From Methylovirgula sp. 4M-Z18 (GTDB lineage Bacteria > Pseudomonadota > Alphaproteobacteria > Rhizobiales > Beijerinckiaceae), in the NCBI RefSeq assembly GCF_037890675.1, contig NZ_CP149575.1:119594-183593 (forward strand): a stretch of DNA of 64,000 nucleotides, in the 5' to 3' direction. Position numbers and translations under genes: made by a program. This document shows, piece by piece, positions 49,248 to 57,199 of the stretch (position 1 is the first letter of the stretch; every line of letters begins with the position of its first letter). The notes under the pieces are model-generated. The model saw only the letters and a program-made list of their open reading frames with translations. It made no database searches and was not told the origin of the DNA.

Positions 49248-49712
49248 ACGCTGCAGTCCGGGTTGAGACTTCGCACTAGAGACGCTCTTTCACCTGCTGC
49301 GGACTCTTATGCTTTGCAAAAACGAGAACGAGCAAAATGTTGCCGTCCGGCTCACTGTATGTATCGTTTGTCTTCTGCAAGAGACCGATCATGATTATCC
49401 CTGATGGAGACAATGATAGGATTTCGATAAAGGCGTACGTCAGGGCAAATTCAAGTGGATGAAGCCATTGGCCTTATAAAGTAGCGGAACGCAAGCGCCT
49501 TGGCTAGCGCGCGACACGAATGCCCGCGCACAGCCAAGCTTGAGCTGAATCGCGCATTGCCATCGTCGCAGATCAAGTCACGCAGAACGAGAGCCGGCCA
49601 CGCATCTTGAGGCCGGGCTTCTCGGAGGTTTGTGACTTTCGCGTTCAATACTGCTTAGGTTCAATCTTCTTGCGGTAGAATCACATTTGTCAGCTCCTCC
49701 CTCGGATATGCG
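49248..49712. other. Intergenic stretch, no supported gene
   Basis: About 465 bp. A minus-strand frame at 49451-49648 (65 codons) begins plausibly (MNAKVTNLREARPQDAW) but has no recognised motif and becomes shadow-like. The region presumably contains the DUF1173 promoter. Nothing else is seen. Confidence 0.4.
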
Positions 49713-49743
49713 AAGGAGGCCCCGCTTGTGGCGCGGCCTCCTT
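49713..49743 (-). terminator. Hairpin downstream of the DUF736 gene
   Basis: AAGGAGGCC and GGCCTCCTT form a perfect 9-bp stem around a 13-nt GC-rich loop, beginning 8 bp past the DUF736 stop. There is no long U-run on the minus strand, so it may be a Rho-assisted terminator or mRNA-stabilising hairpin. Confidence 0.5.
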
Positions 49744-49750
49744 GGTGGGC

Positions 49751-50065
49751 TCAATTGGCTCGCGGGCGGCTCCAGAGGAGGTTGAACTGATCGGCCTCGT
49801 CCTCGCTGTGCATCAAGCTGGCGTAGATCGGACGTGCGAAGCTCGGATCATCCAAGGTCAGCGAGTGGTACGGAACGCCATCGTTCGAAACCTGCGGCCA
49901 GGCAGCGCCCAGTTCCGCGCCGCCGAAGGCGTAAACCCGGTATTCGGGGCTTTTGTCGCTGGTCTTCTCGACCGGAACCAGGCGGACTTTCGCGGAGACG
50001 GTGAGGGTCTTGATCGTGCCGATGAATTCGTTTTCGGTGCGGGTGAAGGTACCGATGATCGCCAT
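49751..50065 (-). CDS. DUF736 family protein
   Basis: ATG 50065 with AGGAGC upstream. The 104-aa product is a typical DUF736 protein: MAIIGTFTRTENEFIGTIKT at the start, PEYRVYAFGGAELGAAW in the middle and YASLMHSEDEADQFNLLWSR at the end. The family is widespread on conjugative plasmids of Alphaproteobacteria, close to antirestriction genes; its function is unknown. A very long inverted repeat lies 157 bp upstream and a hairpin directly downstream. Confidence 0.93.
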   Translation of the reverse strand: MAIIGTFTRTENEFIGTIKTLTVSAKVRLVPVEKTSDKSPEYRVYAFGGAELGAAWPQVSNDGVPYHSLTLDDPSFARPIYASLMHSEDEADQFNLLWSRPRAN

Positions 50066-50221
50066 GGTCTTTGCTCCTGTTGTTCGGGCCGCCCGATGCG
50101 GCCTCGATGGGATCGTTAAAAAACGGGCCTGCTTTGACTGCACCCCAGGGGTCCCGGTTGCGCGTGCGCAATGGGGTGCCCCAAAGGGCCGGAGCGCAGC
50201 GGAGGACGGCGCTTAAGCCAA

Positions 50222-50305
50222 GATCATCTGTGCGGCTCGCTCTGCTGCCGACGACAAAACACGCGCGGCAGCGCGGCGGCGACAGAGCGAGCCGCACAGA
50301 TGATC
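50222..50305. repeat. Long perfect inverted repeat upstream of DUF736
   Basis: Two 23-bp arms (50222-50244 and 50283-50305; left arm starts GATCATCTGTGCGG) are exact reverse complements, with a second hairpin CTGCCG/CGGCAG nested in the 38-nt loop. In double-stranded DNA it could form a cruciform; in single-stranded DNA it would fold into a long duplex. It is not flanked by a U-run and lies upstream, not downstream, of its gene, so a terminator role is unlikely. Confidence 0.8.
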
Positions 50306-50924
50306 GTAAAATTTTGTACCGCGAGGAATGACCGGTCTCAGGGGCCCCGCGCGGCTTCACCCGCGTGGGGTGGACCGGTCAGGGGAAAATTTTTGGCGGC
50401 GCCGTTGCCGGCAAACTGGATTGTTTTTAGATCCCCCCATAAGAGGCCGTTTCGGATGCCCGCGACCACCAAGGCCAGCAAAGACAAAGCTGTCAACGGA
50501 GGACTTAGCCTCGATGCCATGCGAAATTATCTCCGCCGATCTTCAACTCTTCGATCCCGCCAGGCGACTACACTGTCGACAAGACGATACGACCGACAAA
50601 GCCTCAAGCGGTGCTGCAGCCCATCCGGCGACGTAACGGTGGGCGCCTGGCACCATCAGCGGAGAGACGAAAACCATGCCTCGCCCCCCGACCTGGATCC
50701 CGATGTTCGAACCCACGCGATCGCGCAATCTCGATGGACAGGTTCGGGCGCGCCCCACGAAACAACCACGAGCCGAGCGAGGAAATTGAACCGCTCCAGG
50801 CGTGTCGAGACCCACCGCACACGATGCGGAGCCGCCCTTCTCACGGCTGACAATTGATTGGCGTTGGTAGAGCGCACCGACCGACGGTGCTATGCTGTCG
50901 CATCTCCGTCGGAGGCCGCCACCA
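50306..50924. other. Largely non-coding stretch
   Basis: About 620 bp. A 40-codon plus-strand ORF at 50514-50636 (MPCEIISADLQLFDPARRLH...) has GGAGG upstream and could be a small gene, but overlapping frames are equally open and nothing is recognised. The left part resembles other GC-rich intergenic segments of this region. No further structure is supported. Confidence 0.4.
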
Positions 50925-51164
50925 ATGAACAAGGATGACGTCGACGCCATGCTCGCAAGCGTGCACGCGATCGGAACCTTTCCGGCGCTTGCACAGCGTT
51001 TGAAACGCAAGTTGCCGCTGTGCGCGCGGGCGATCGGCGAAATCGAAGATGCGGGCTGGCTCGTGCGTCTTGCCAACGGCGCACCCGCGTTGCTGCAAAC
51101 GGACGGCTCACTCCATCATCTGATGCCAGATGACGTGCCCGACGAACTCACCTCAATACTCTGA
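50925..51164 (+). CDS. Small hypothetical protein, 79 aa
   Basis: ATG 50925 has a good GGAGG ribosome binding site; the frame stays open to 50892. The 79-aa protein has a helix-rich sequence with a winged-helix-like look (FPALAQRLKRKLPLCARAIG, then EIEDAGWLVRLANGAPALLQ). It may bind DNA, but no family is recognised. It stands alone on the plus strand. Confidence 0.55.
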   Translation: MNKDDVDAMLASVHAIGTFPALAQRLKRKLPLCARAIGEIEDAGWLVRLANGAPALLQTDGSLHHLMPDDVPDELTSIL

Positions 51165-51464
51165 CGTCGAACGCGCGAAAGCGATCGTAACCGTTAGGCG
51201 GAGACGCACAGTGGCTCCGTTCGCGGAACGCGAATAGAGCGCGGGCCGAAGGCTTCGCCCTGCATGACGATCTTGACGGACGCCTGCCGCAATTTCCATA
51301 TGAGCAACTCGGCGCCTTCATCCAGCCACCGGTTTCGAGGCGAATTTTAATTGCCTTACTAAGTCGACAGAAGCAACCAATCCATCACAGCAATGAATCG
51401 ATGGTCGCGCACCGATTCACGAAAATCGTTGGACGCAGCACTATCGCGAAGCGAAGCTGCAACC
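51165..51464. other. Intergenic stretch with a possible gene remnant
   Basis: On the minus strand, 51194-51345 is open without a normal start and encodes WLDEGAELLIWKLRQASVKI followed by VMQGEAFGPRSIRVPR, which looks like the C-terminus of a former gene. No family is assigned. The remainder holds the presumed promoter of the WGR gene. Confidence 0.3.
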
Positions 51465-51728
51465 ATGTCGAACGAGGAACCCAGCTCGCTTCATCTTCGC
51501 CGGATTGATCCGTCACAGAACATGCGGCGGTTCCACACGCTTGTTCTCCAACAGACGCTGTTCGGTGACACTTCGGTGGTCCGCACCTGGGGCCGAATTG
51601 GCACATTCGGACAATCCATGATGGAGACCTTCGGTCAAACACACGAGGCCGAAAGTGAATTCTGTCGTCTCGCGCGCACAAAGCGGCATCGTGGATACGC
51701 GGACGTCGGCTCAACCGAAAACGGCTGA
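51465..51728 (+). CDS. WGR domain protein
   Basis: ATG 51465 is chosen because the domain begins right after it. The 87-aa product is almost entirely a WGR domain: SLHLRRIDPSQNMRRFHTLV, then VVRTWGRIGTFGQSMMETF, containing the Trp-Gly-Arg core. WGR domains probably bind nucleic acids and are found in PARP and single-domain plasmid proteins. No partner gene is adjacent. Confidence 0.88.
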   Translation: MSNEEPSSLHLRRIDPSQNMRRFHTLVLQQTLFGDTSVVRTWGRIGTFGQSMMETFGQTHEAESEFCRLARTKRHRGYADVGSTENG

Positions 51729-51853
51729 GCGCTTTGAAACGAATGTGCACGAAGACGAAACAACATCGACGAAGGTTACGACCCAAGCGCCCTACGAAGT
51801 GCCGCGCCCAGAGGGTGCGGCATTTCGTGGTGCGAACCATGGCGAATGCGTCC

Positions 51854-52018
51854 CTAGTGGCGAGGCTCCGCGCTCATTCGGCCGTTCTGCTTGGCCACGA
51901 TGATGTCGCGTTGCGCGAGTGCCGCTGTAAGCTCGGCCTCGATCTGGCGGCGCTCGGCCGCATCCATGGCGCCCTGCAACTCAGCGCGAAGTTCGTCGAT
52001 TTGCTCGAGGATCGTCAT
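51854..52018 (-). CDS. Small coiled-coil protein, 54 aa
   Basis: ATG 52018 has AAGGAGACGACA directly upstream, an excellent ribosome binding site. The 54-aa translation is one long charged helix (MTILEQIDELRAELQGAMDA, then AERRQIEAELTAALAQRDII). It does not match a known family. A 25-bp inverted repeat (52059-52199) lies 41 bp upstream, the same arrangement as at the DUF736 gene. Confidence 0.7.
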   Translation of the reverse strand: MTILEQIDELRAELQGAMDAAERRQIEAELTAALAQRDIIVAKQNGRMSAEPRH

Positions 52019-52058
52019 TGTCGTCTCCTTGACGTTTGTGAAAGACGACGCTGAAGGT

Positions 52059-52199
52059 CATGCCGGGCCGGAGGGGTCGAGGAGCGCGCAGCGACCGGCG
52101 AAGCCGGCGAGTGGGGGAGCCGATTTTGTCGGCGGTCGCGTAGCGTCCGTCGTCAAAATTGGGGGAACCGCTCGTCCTCGACGCCTCCGGCCCGGCATG
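52059..52199. repeat. Long inverted repeat upstream of the 54-aa gene
   Basis: 25-bp arms (52059-52083 and 52175-52199; CATGCCGGGCCGGAGG...) pair with one mismatch. The 91-nt loop contains further pairs: GCGACCG/CGGTCGC and GCCGA-TTTTG-TCGGC. The whole can fold into a branched hairpin. It faces a leftward gene, like the other large repeats in this region. Confidence 0.75.
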
Positions 52200-52517
52200 G
52201 CATCCTGGGACGATCTGAACAGACAACCTAACCCCAGTTGGCCGCAGACGATGCGGCACCGCAGACCCCGCTACGTGCTGATGACCTTTGTGGATTCCGA
52301 AATCGTCCGTCAGCAGGATCGATGCTTGTCTACCCTCAGGCCCGCATGAAGCTGGACTCGTTGCCCTGATAGGAATCCTCTCGTGGCGGCTGAATGGCGG
52401 CGTGCGGCGAGTGGTTCCGCACCCTTGTAAGGCCAAGTGACCCGAAGAGCTTTTGGTCAACTCAAAGCACGTTGTGGGAACCTGGCCGCGCACCGTAGGC
52501 AGCAGGGCACAACACCA
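52200..52517. other. Intergenic stretch, nothing recognised
   Basis: About 320 bp between the long inverted repeat and the end of the Fic gene. No supported ORF, repeat or RNA is seen. Confidence 0.4.
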
Positions 52518-53468
52518 TCATCGCTCCCGCCCCTCGTCGCGCGCGTCGTCGTGTTCGTCTCTTTCGATCCAGTCGGCGCGGGCGTGCTCGGGTGCTGCTC
52601 TGGCGATCTGAACATCTCCTGTGTCGAGACGCGCGACCATGCGGGACTTTATGTCGGCCACGACATTGACGACGGTGCGTGGATCGGCCGAAAACCGCTC
52701 GCTCGCCTGCGCCTCTGCAAGGTCCAGCAAGGCGTAATGCGTCGCCAGCTCCGGAAACTTTTTCAAAGCCGTTTCGCGGTCCTCCTTTTCAAAAGCAATT
52801 GCGCGGGAGGGCCGGACCGCATCGCGCAAGAGGTCCGGTAAGTCGCGGCTCCTCGCAAAACTATCACGCGTAAACGCCACATCTCGCTTTGTGTCGGCAT
52901 CTCGGAGATGTGGGAAGGACAGTTCGTTTACACTCTTGTCGCGGGCAATATAGAGAACATCGCGGCCGAATTTGTTTTCGTTGAAGCGCTCCCAATCAAC
53001 GGTGTAGCCCGCCGCTTCGGCAAGCTGGCGCGTGAACTCGCGCAAGGTACGGCTGTTGCCATCACGAAATGGGTGGATGTAATCGAGACGGGAATAGAGA
53101 TCGCCCATCGCCTTGGTGAAGTCGGCCGTTTTGAGCGTTTTCAGCGTGTCAGGATTAGCGGCTTCCAGAAAGGTCTCGAGGTGCCTCCTGGCGTCTCTGC
53201 CCATGTCGGAATACGCAATGCAAAAAATCTTGTCGTTACTTTCGAGCTGGCGATATTTGAGCCAGTCACCCCGGATCACTGGCGGGCGAAACTCGCCCGG
53301 CCGGTACTCGGGAAAACCAAACCGTGGCATGTCCTGAAAGATGCGCCGGTTGATTTCGAGAAGGTGCGCAGCATCAAAAACTCCGCGAACAGGATGCTCG
53401 CGGAGTTCAAGAATGCGGCGGCGTGTCCAGAGACCTTCAAGCCTGGTCTTCTTGTCGTCAGTTGCCAT
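52518..53468 (-). CDS. Fic-domain AMP-transferase toxin, VbhT-like
   Basis: Fic proteins transfer AMP to target proteins. ATG 53468 lies inside the end of the antitoxin gene, an 11-bp overlap; a longer frame to 53636 runs antiparallel-free through the antitoxin and is rejected. The 316-aa protein carries HPFRDGNSRTLREF (residues 132-145), the Fic catalytic loop with His132, with Ser where many members have Gly. The preceding FDAAHLLEINRRIFQDMPRF and the FRPPVIRGDWL flap region are typical. The C-terminal ~120 residues are helical and may be a BID- or DNA-related tail. Confidence 0.9.
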   Translation of the reverse strand: MATDDKKTRLEGLWTRRRILELREHPVRGVFDAAHLLEINRRIFQDMPRFGFPEYRPGEFRPPVIRGDWLKYRQLESNDKIFCIAYSDMGRDARRHLETFLEAANPDTLKTLKTADFTKAMGDLYSRLDYIHPFRDGNSRTLREFTRQLAEAAGYTVDWERFNENKFGRDVLYIARDKSVNELSFPHLRDADTKRDVAFTRDSFARSRDLPDLLRDAVRPSRAIAFEKEDRETALKKFPELATHYALLDLAEAQASERFSADPRTVVNVVADIKSRMVARLDTGDVQIARAAPEHARADWIERDEHDDARDEGRER

Positions 53469-53715
53469 CGGCAAGAAGCGCCCTGCTGTGCTTTTCGAGC
53501 GCCGCGTCAAGCTCATCGGAGTTAAGGAAGCCGTCTCTGTACGCGATAAAGAGCTGTTCAACTTCATCGTCAACCTTGAAGCCTTCCAGCTCAACGGATG
53601 CCTTGGCGTAGCCATAGGCTTCACGGCGGCGCGCAAGCTCTTCCTTTGAAAGGCGTGGCAGGCTGGTCGAGGCTTTGACCGGCTCGGAAGCCGGGCCTTT
53701 CCTTTGCAAATTCAT
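53458..53715 (-). CDS. VbhA-type antitoxin of the Fic toxin
   Basis: An 85-aa protein directly upstream of and overlapping the Fic gene. It contains the inhibitory helix motif SVELEG (Ser40 to Gly45), matching the (S/T)xxxE(G/N) signature whose Glu blocks ATP binding in class I Fic pairs such as VbhA-VbhT. The preceding LSKEELARRREAYGYAKASV helix and the VDDEVEQLFIAYRDG segment fit the three-helix antitoxin fold. Confidence 0.9.
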   Translation of the reverse strand: MNLQRKGPASEPVKASTSLPRLSKEELARRREAYGYAKASVELEGFKVDDEVEQLFIAYRDGFLNSDELDAALEKHSRALLADGN

Positions 53716-53787
53716 GGCTTTAACCTCGTCTTACGCCTACAGATATCTAGCATATTATCGTAAAAATTTCAACGGATTACCAGAATC

Positions 53788-53803
53788 CGTTCCTTAAGGA
53801 ACG
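53788..53803. promoter_or_regulatory. 16-bp perfect palindrome upstream of the Fic pair
   Basis: CGTTCCTTAAGGAACG lies 73 bp upstream of the antitoxin start. The stop codon of the truncated reductase-like gene falls inside it. It is a good operator candidate for Fic-pair autoregulation and also marks the truncation point. Confidence 0.45.
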
Positions 53804-54039
53804 TATCGAGACGCGATGTCGCGGCCTTCAGCCAATCGGCGCAAATGCTCATAAACGCCACGAGGTTTCCCGCCCGTGTCGGTGAAGATCACGCAATCGG
53901 GCATTGGCCCGATCTCGCCGTGAGCGGCGAGAAGCGCCATGGTGGTGGATTGAACGTCGGCGCCGAGAGACATCGTACGCAGGCGAATTGAGGAGGGCGG
54001 AGCGCCCTCCTCCATAAGAGACGCAGCGTGAGGCATCAC
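53794..54039 (-). pseudogene. PAPS-reductase-like protein, N-terminal fragment
   Basis: Residues 20-70 (TMSLGADVQSTTMALLAAHG, then PMPDCVIFTDTGGKPRGVYE) match the N-terminus of phage/plasmid-type phosphoadenosine phosphosulfate reductase-like proteins, where SxGxxST forms the PP-loop. Full members have 250-400 residues; this ends after 81. The family Trp in ADTGWEP is Gly here. It is coupled to ardC by ATGA, so its intact ancestor was part of that operon. Confidence 0.75.
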
Positions 54040-54962
54040 GCCGCCCTGTCCTCGGTTTTCGCCTGCGGCTGAAGATCGTGCAGATAGGCAACCGCGCGCT
54101 GCGCATGTGCCGCGGCCTGGAATATCGCCCTTCTGTCGTCAGTGAGCACGCGCAACCACGAGTCGAGGTAGGACGCGTGGTCCGGCCGCGGCTCGAGTTC
54201 CGGGGCGATGCCGAGATCCGCGCACAGAAAACAGCTCCCGAGCTCGGCAATGAGCTCCTCACGCGCTCGTTCCGACTTGTCTTTCGAATAACGGGAGAGA
54301 TCGCGGTTCACACGATGAGGCATCGCTGTCCAATGACATGCCTCATGACTTAAGGTGGCAACGTAACAGGCCGCATCGCGAAACGCCGCGAGAGGGGGCG
54401 TTTGAATGAAATCTCCGGCCGGACAAAAGAACGCCTTGCCGCCACCGTGCCGGATCACGGCGCCAGTGTTGGCGAAGAAGCGGTCGGCGTGTTCGATCCG
54501 CTCGACCGGATCACGCGCTGGCTCAGCGCGGGCATAGTAGCGACCCGGCAGCCCGTCGATCTGCGCAACGTTGAACACGATATAGGATTTCAGGAATGGG
54601 ATTTCCCGATCGAACTCCTCGCCGCCCGCGCAGACCTCCGTCTTCGTGAACCGGCTGGCGAAGACCACCATGGTTCCGCTCTCGCCCTTGCGGACGGCGC
54701 CTCCAAGCTCGATGGCCTGTTTGAACGTCATCCAGATCGGCAGCGTGAAGCCGCGCTCCGTCGCTTCAGACCAAAGAAGCAGAACGTTCAATCCTGAGTA
54801 CGGCAACCCATTGTGCCGCAGCGGGCGCGTCACGCGGCGACTAGCGTTTTCCGAATGCCATGGCTGCATCCATGGCCGAACGCCCTTTTCCAGATCAGCG
54901 ACGATCTTTTCAGTTATGCGTGCATAGATGTCGCCGCGCGATTTGCCTGCTTTCCCTGTCAT
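54036..54962 (-). CDS. ardC: ArdC-family antirestriction protein
   Basis: Protects incoming plasmid DNA from restriction. The 308-aa protein has the ssDNA-binding ArdC N-terminal domain (RGDIYARITEKIVADLEKGV, then NGLPYSGLNVLLLWSEA) and a C-terminal zincin-like metallopeptidase domain with HEACHW (His206, Glu207, His210) and a downstream AREELIAELGSCFLCADLG helix. Such genes are typical of leading regions. The structured GC-rich DNA at 54963-55316 lies upstream. Confidence 0.94.
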   Translation of the reverse strand: MTGKAGKSRGDIYARITEKIVADLEKGVRPWMQPWHSENASRRVTRPLRHNGLPYSGLNVLLLWSEATERGFTLPIWMTFKQAIELGGAVRKGESGTMVVFASRFTKTEVCAGGEEFDREIPFLKSYIVFNVAQIDGLPGRYYARAEPARDPVERIEHADRFFANTGAVIRHGGGKAFFCPAGDFIQTPPLAAFRDAACYVATLSHEACHWTAMPHRVNRDLSRYSKDKSERAREELIAELGSCFLCADLGIAPELEPRPDHASYLDSWLRVLTDDRRAIFQAAAHAQRAVAYLHDLQPQAKTEDRAA

Positions 54963-55316
54963 ATCTCAAACCTCCGTTTCAAGGCCGCGCCCATCGCGGC
55001 CCGTCACGGAGGTCTTCTGCCGGGGCGATCAGGTGGGGTGCGCACCCGACCGGGGCCCCGGCGCGCTCGCGCGGCGGGGTGGTCATGGGCCGGAACGGGA
55101 GTGGAGGACGGCGCAGCCGTTGCGCAGGCCCACCGGACCCGGCAAGACCGACTTTCGGGACGGGTCGCGGGGAGCGCGCAGCCATCCTTCGTTCCCGTCC
55201 CCTGCTCTCTCCTGCGCGGGAACACCAGCTGCATGGAAAAAGCCGGCCCCGCAGGAACCAGCCTCCTGCGCAACCGAGATCGCGGGGCGAAGCCGGAGCC
55301 TCGCCCGAGGGGCGGC
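54963..55316. other. GC-rich non-coding stretch upstream of ardC
   Basis: About 350 bp. It shares a short segment (GGGCCGGA...GTGGAGGACGGCGC-like, near 55086-55115) with the intergenic DNA at 50188-50210 and holds small palindromes such as CCGGGGCCCCGG. No single long inverted repeat as clear as those at 50222 or 52059 was found. It probably holds the ardC promoter. Confidence 0.45.
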
Positions 55317-55904
55317 TCAACCGAAGGCCGCCATCTGCATTTCGGCGGCTTTGCGGTCGAGCGTCGGACCCGGATTCTCGACAGGACGCTCGAACGGCTT
55401 CCAGCGCTCGCCGACGACCTGTTCGTACGCGGCCACAGCACCTTCGGCAGCCATCAGGAGCGCGTGGGCTTGAACGCCCATCTCGGCAGCGAACTCGCGT
55501 TTGCGCTGTGCGGCGCTCTGGAACCCGACGGGGCCATCGAGGTCCTCGTCACGAGCGTCATTGGCGGCCTTGGCCGTCAGATCGCGCGCCTCGGTGACGG
55601 CTCGGCTGTAGAATTGGCCAGCGCCATGGGCGGAGCCGACATAGGCGCCGACGATGCGCTGGAGGTGGATTTGCATCGCGCGTTCGCTTAAGCCTTCGCC
55701 GAGTGCGCCAGCGGTCTCAATGATCAGCTTTTCGTGCTGATCGCGAATGCCGTCACTGTCGAGGACGGGAAGGCCGAACCGTTCGGCGATAAGGATGCCC
55801 TGCACCGCATCCGGGCACGAAAGCCGGACCATTTCGAGGGTGGTGCTCTTTCGTGGCGGGATGCCGCGGGCGGTCTGACGAGGTGTGCGAGCGGTTTTGG
55901 CCAT
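55317..55904 (-). CDS. Conserved plasmid-type hypothetical protein, 195 aa
   Basis: A soluble 195-aa helical protein: a basic, disordered N-terminus (MAKTARTPRQTARGIPPRKS) followed by helices such as EKLIIETAGALGEGLSERAM and SAAQRKREFAAEMGVQAHAL. It has no recognised domain. Its place among antirestriction and ParB-like genes, and an inverted repeat 48 bp upstream, group it with the leading-region genes. Confidence 0.7.
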   Translation of the reverse strand: MAKTARTPRQTARGIPPRKSTTLEMVRLSCPDAVQGILIAERFGLPVLDSDGIRDQHEKLIIETAGALGEGLSERAMQIHLQRIVGAYVGSAHGAGQFYSRAVTEARDLTAKAANDARDEDLDGPVGFQSAAQRKREFAAEMGVQAHALLMAAEGAVAAYEQVVGERWKPFERPVENPGPTLDRKAAEMQMAAFG

Positions 55905-55951
55905 GGTGAATTCCTTTCTCGGTTGCAGTCCCGAGGTCTACGCGGCGTTCG

Positions 55952-56186
55952 CCGGCGTCCCCTCGGGTGCGGTCAAAAGGAACCGGCGCCAACCGGACGC
56001 CTCAAGGTCCGGACTTTGCCAGGCGAGCGGATCGGGGTTGCGGCCGAGCAGGGCTTTTTTAGCCCTCGCGATGGGCGCGGCCGCGATCCGAGAGATCGGC
56101 GGAGGCCGGCCGCCACGCGGCGCGGCACGCGGCCTTGAAGCGCACGGTCGACGGTTCAGACCGCAGCAAACCCGAGGGGATGCCGG
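55952..56186. repeat. Inverted repeat upstream of the 195-aa gene
   Basis: 17-bp arms (55952-55968, CCGGCGTCCCCTCGGGT; 56170-56186) pair with one mismatch around a ~200-nt loop, with a GGTGC-ACCCG-GCACC hairpin just after the right arm. No gene is supported in the loop. It resembles the other long inverted repeats upstream of leftward genes but is looser. Confidence 0.55.
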
Positions 56187-56287
56187 TGCACCCGGCACCA
56201 ATCTGACATGCAACCAAAGGAGGAAAGCGCTGGACACCGGCCGCGCGTCCCGGCTGACCGGCTATCCACGGCAGGTGACGACGAGGT

Positions 56288-57199
56288 TCACCGATCGGAC
56301 TCGGACGTCACGACGCTGTCGTCCGATTGCGGCCGACAAAGCTCAAGCGGTCTGTCAAACACCGCGTGCCGATCGGGATCAATCACAAAGCCGAAGCGCC
56401 CGGCCTCGTACTCATCGGAGGGAACGAGGAAGCGTCGTTCCTCCACCCCCGGCCCGCGTCTGCCGCCCGACATGGCGACGCATTCGACAAATCCCTTGTG
56501 CCGGTCGGACGCGAGCGCAGAGATCACGATCCAATCGTCGGCATGCGCTGCCTCGAAGGCACGCTGGTCCTTTGTATGGGATTCTCCGGGGTCAAGAATC
56601 GTGCTGAAGATCGCTTCCCAAGCATCAGGCCACCAGTCCTTGATGCTGCGCTCGGCGCAACGGCGTTCAAACGAGGTAAAGAGCTGCGGGAAGGTGATCG
56701 CGACGATCGCCCAGGCTCCGTCCTCTTCGTACCAGCCGCCTGGGGATCGCAGCAGTGGATGAACTTTGCGGTTGCGCGGAGCCGAGAGCTTGAAGCCACC
56801 ATGACTGGCCGTCGAATGACATTCCACGCCCTCGGCATAGACGCTCGCCCCTTGCGACGTGCCCCAAGGGGTACGCGCGCGGGAATGAATTTCGCGCCGG
56901 CCCAGCGCCTTCTTCTCACATTGATGCTCGGCATTCTCCGCGATCCTCGCGCGAAATGCCGCCTCGTCGGCAAGTTCACCGCTATGGCCGTAGAAATCTG
57001 ATCTGCGCCATTCGTTAAGCGGCCGGCCGATCCGCCAGCCGCTGGCGAGAAAGTGCTTTCCGTCACGTCCCGGCAGCATCGCGAAGGCCGTGTCGCCGAC
57101 GCGGGCAACCGGAAAGTCCTCGGCGGAGCGGCCGAACTCGACCGGTGGGAACGTGATATCGTTGCCGCCTCGATTTTCGGAAAGGGAATGCGCATTCAT
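56288..57199 (-). CDS. DUF7007 domain protein
   Basis: A 303-aa protein. The middle carries the DUF7007 pattern: TPWGTSQGASVYAEGVECHS, then TASHGGFKLSAPRNRKVHPL and GGWYEEDGAWAIVAITFPQL. The Trp-rich core suggests a small-molecule- or nucleic-acid-binding fold, but no activity is known. It overlaps the next upstream gene by 4 bp. It occurs with ArdC, DUF736 and ParB-like genes on alphaproteobacterial plasmids. Confidence 0.8.
   Translation of the reverse strand: MNAHSLSENRGGNDITFPPVEFGRSAEDFPVARVGDTAFAMLPGRDGKHFLASGWRIGRPLNEWRRSDFYGHSGELADEAAFRARIAENAEHQCEKKALGRREIHSRARTPWGTSQGASVYAEGVECHSTASHGGFKLSAPRNRKVHPLLRSPGGWYEEDGAWAIVAITFPQLFTSFERRCAERSIKDWWPDAWEAIFSTILDPGESHTKDQRAFEAAHADDWIVISALASDRHKGFVECVAMSGGRRGPGVEERRFLVPSDEYEAGRFGFVIDPDRHAVFDRPLELCRPQSDDSVVTSESDR

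Noticed and set aside
49451..49648. 65-codon minus-strand ORF
   Set aside because: A reasonable N-terminus but no family, no clear ribosome binding site and weak composition; left in the intergenic entry.
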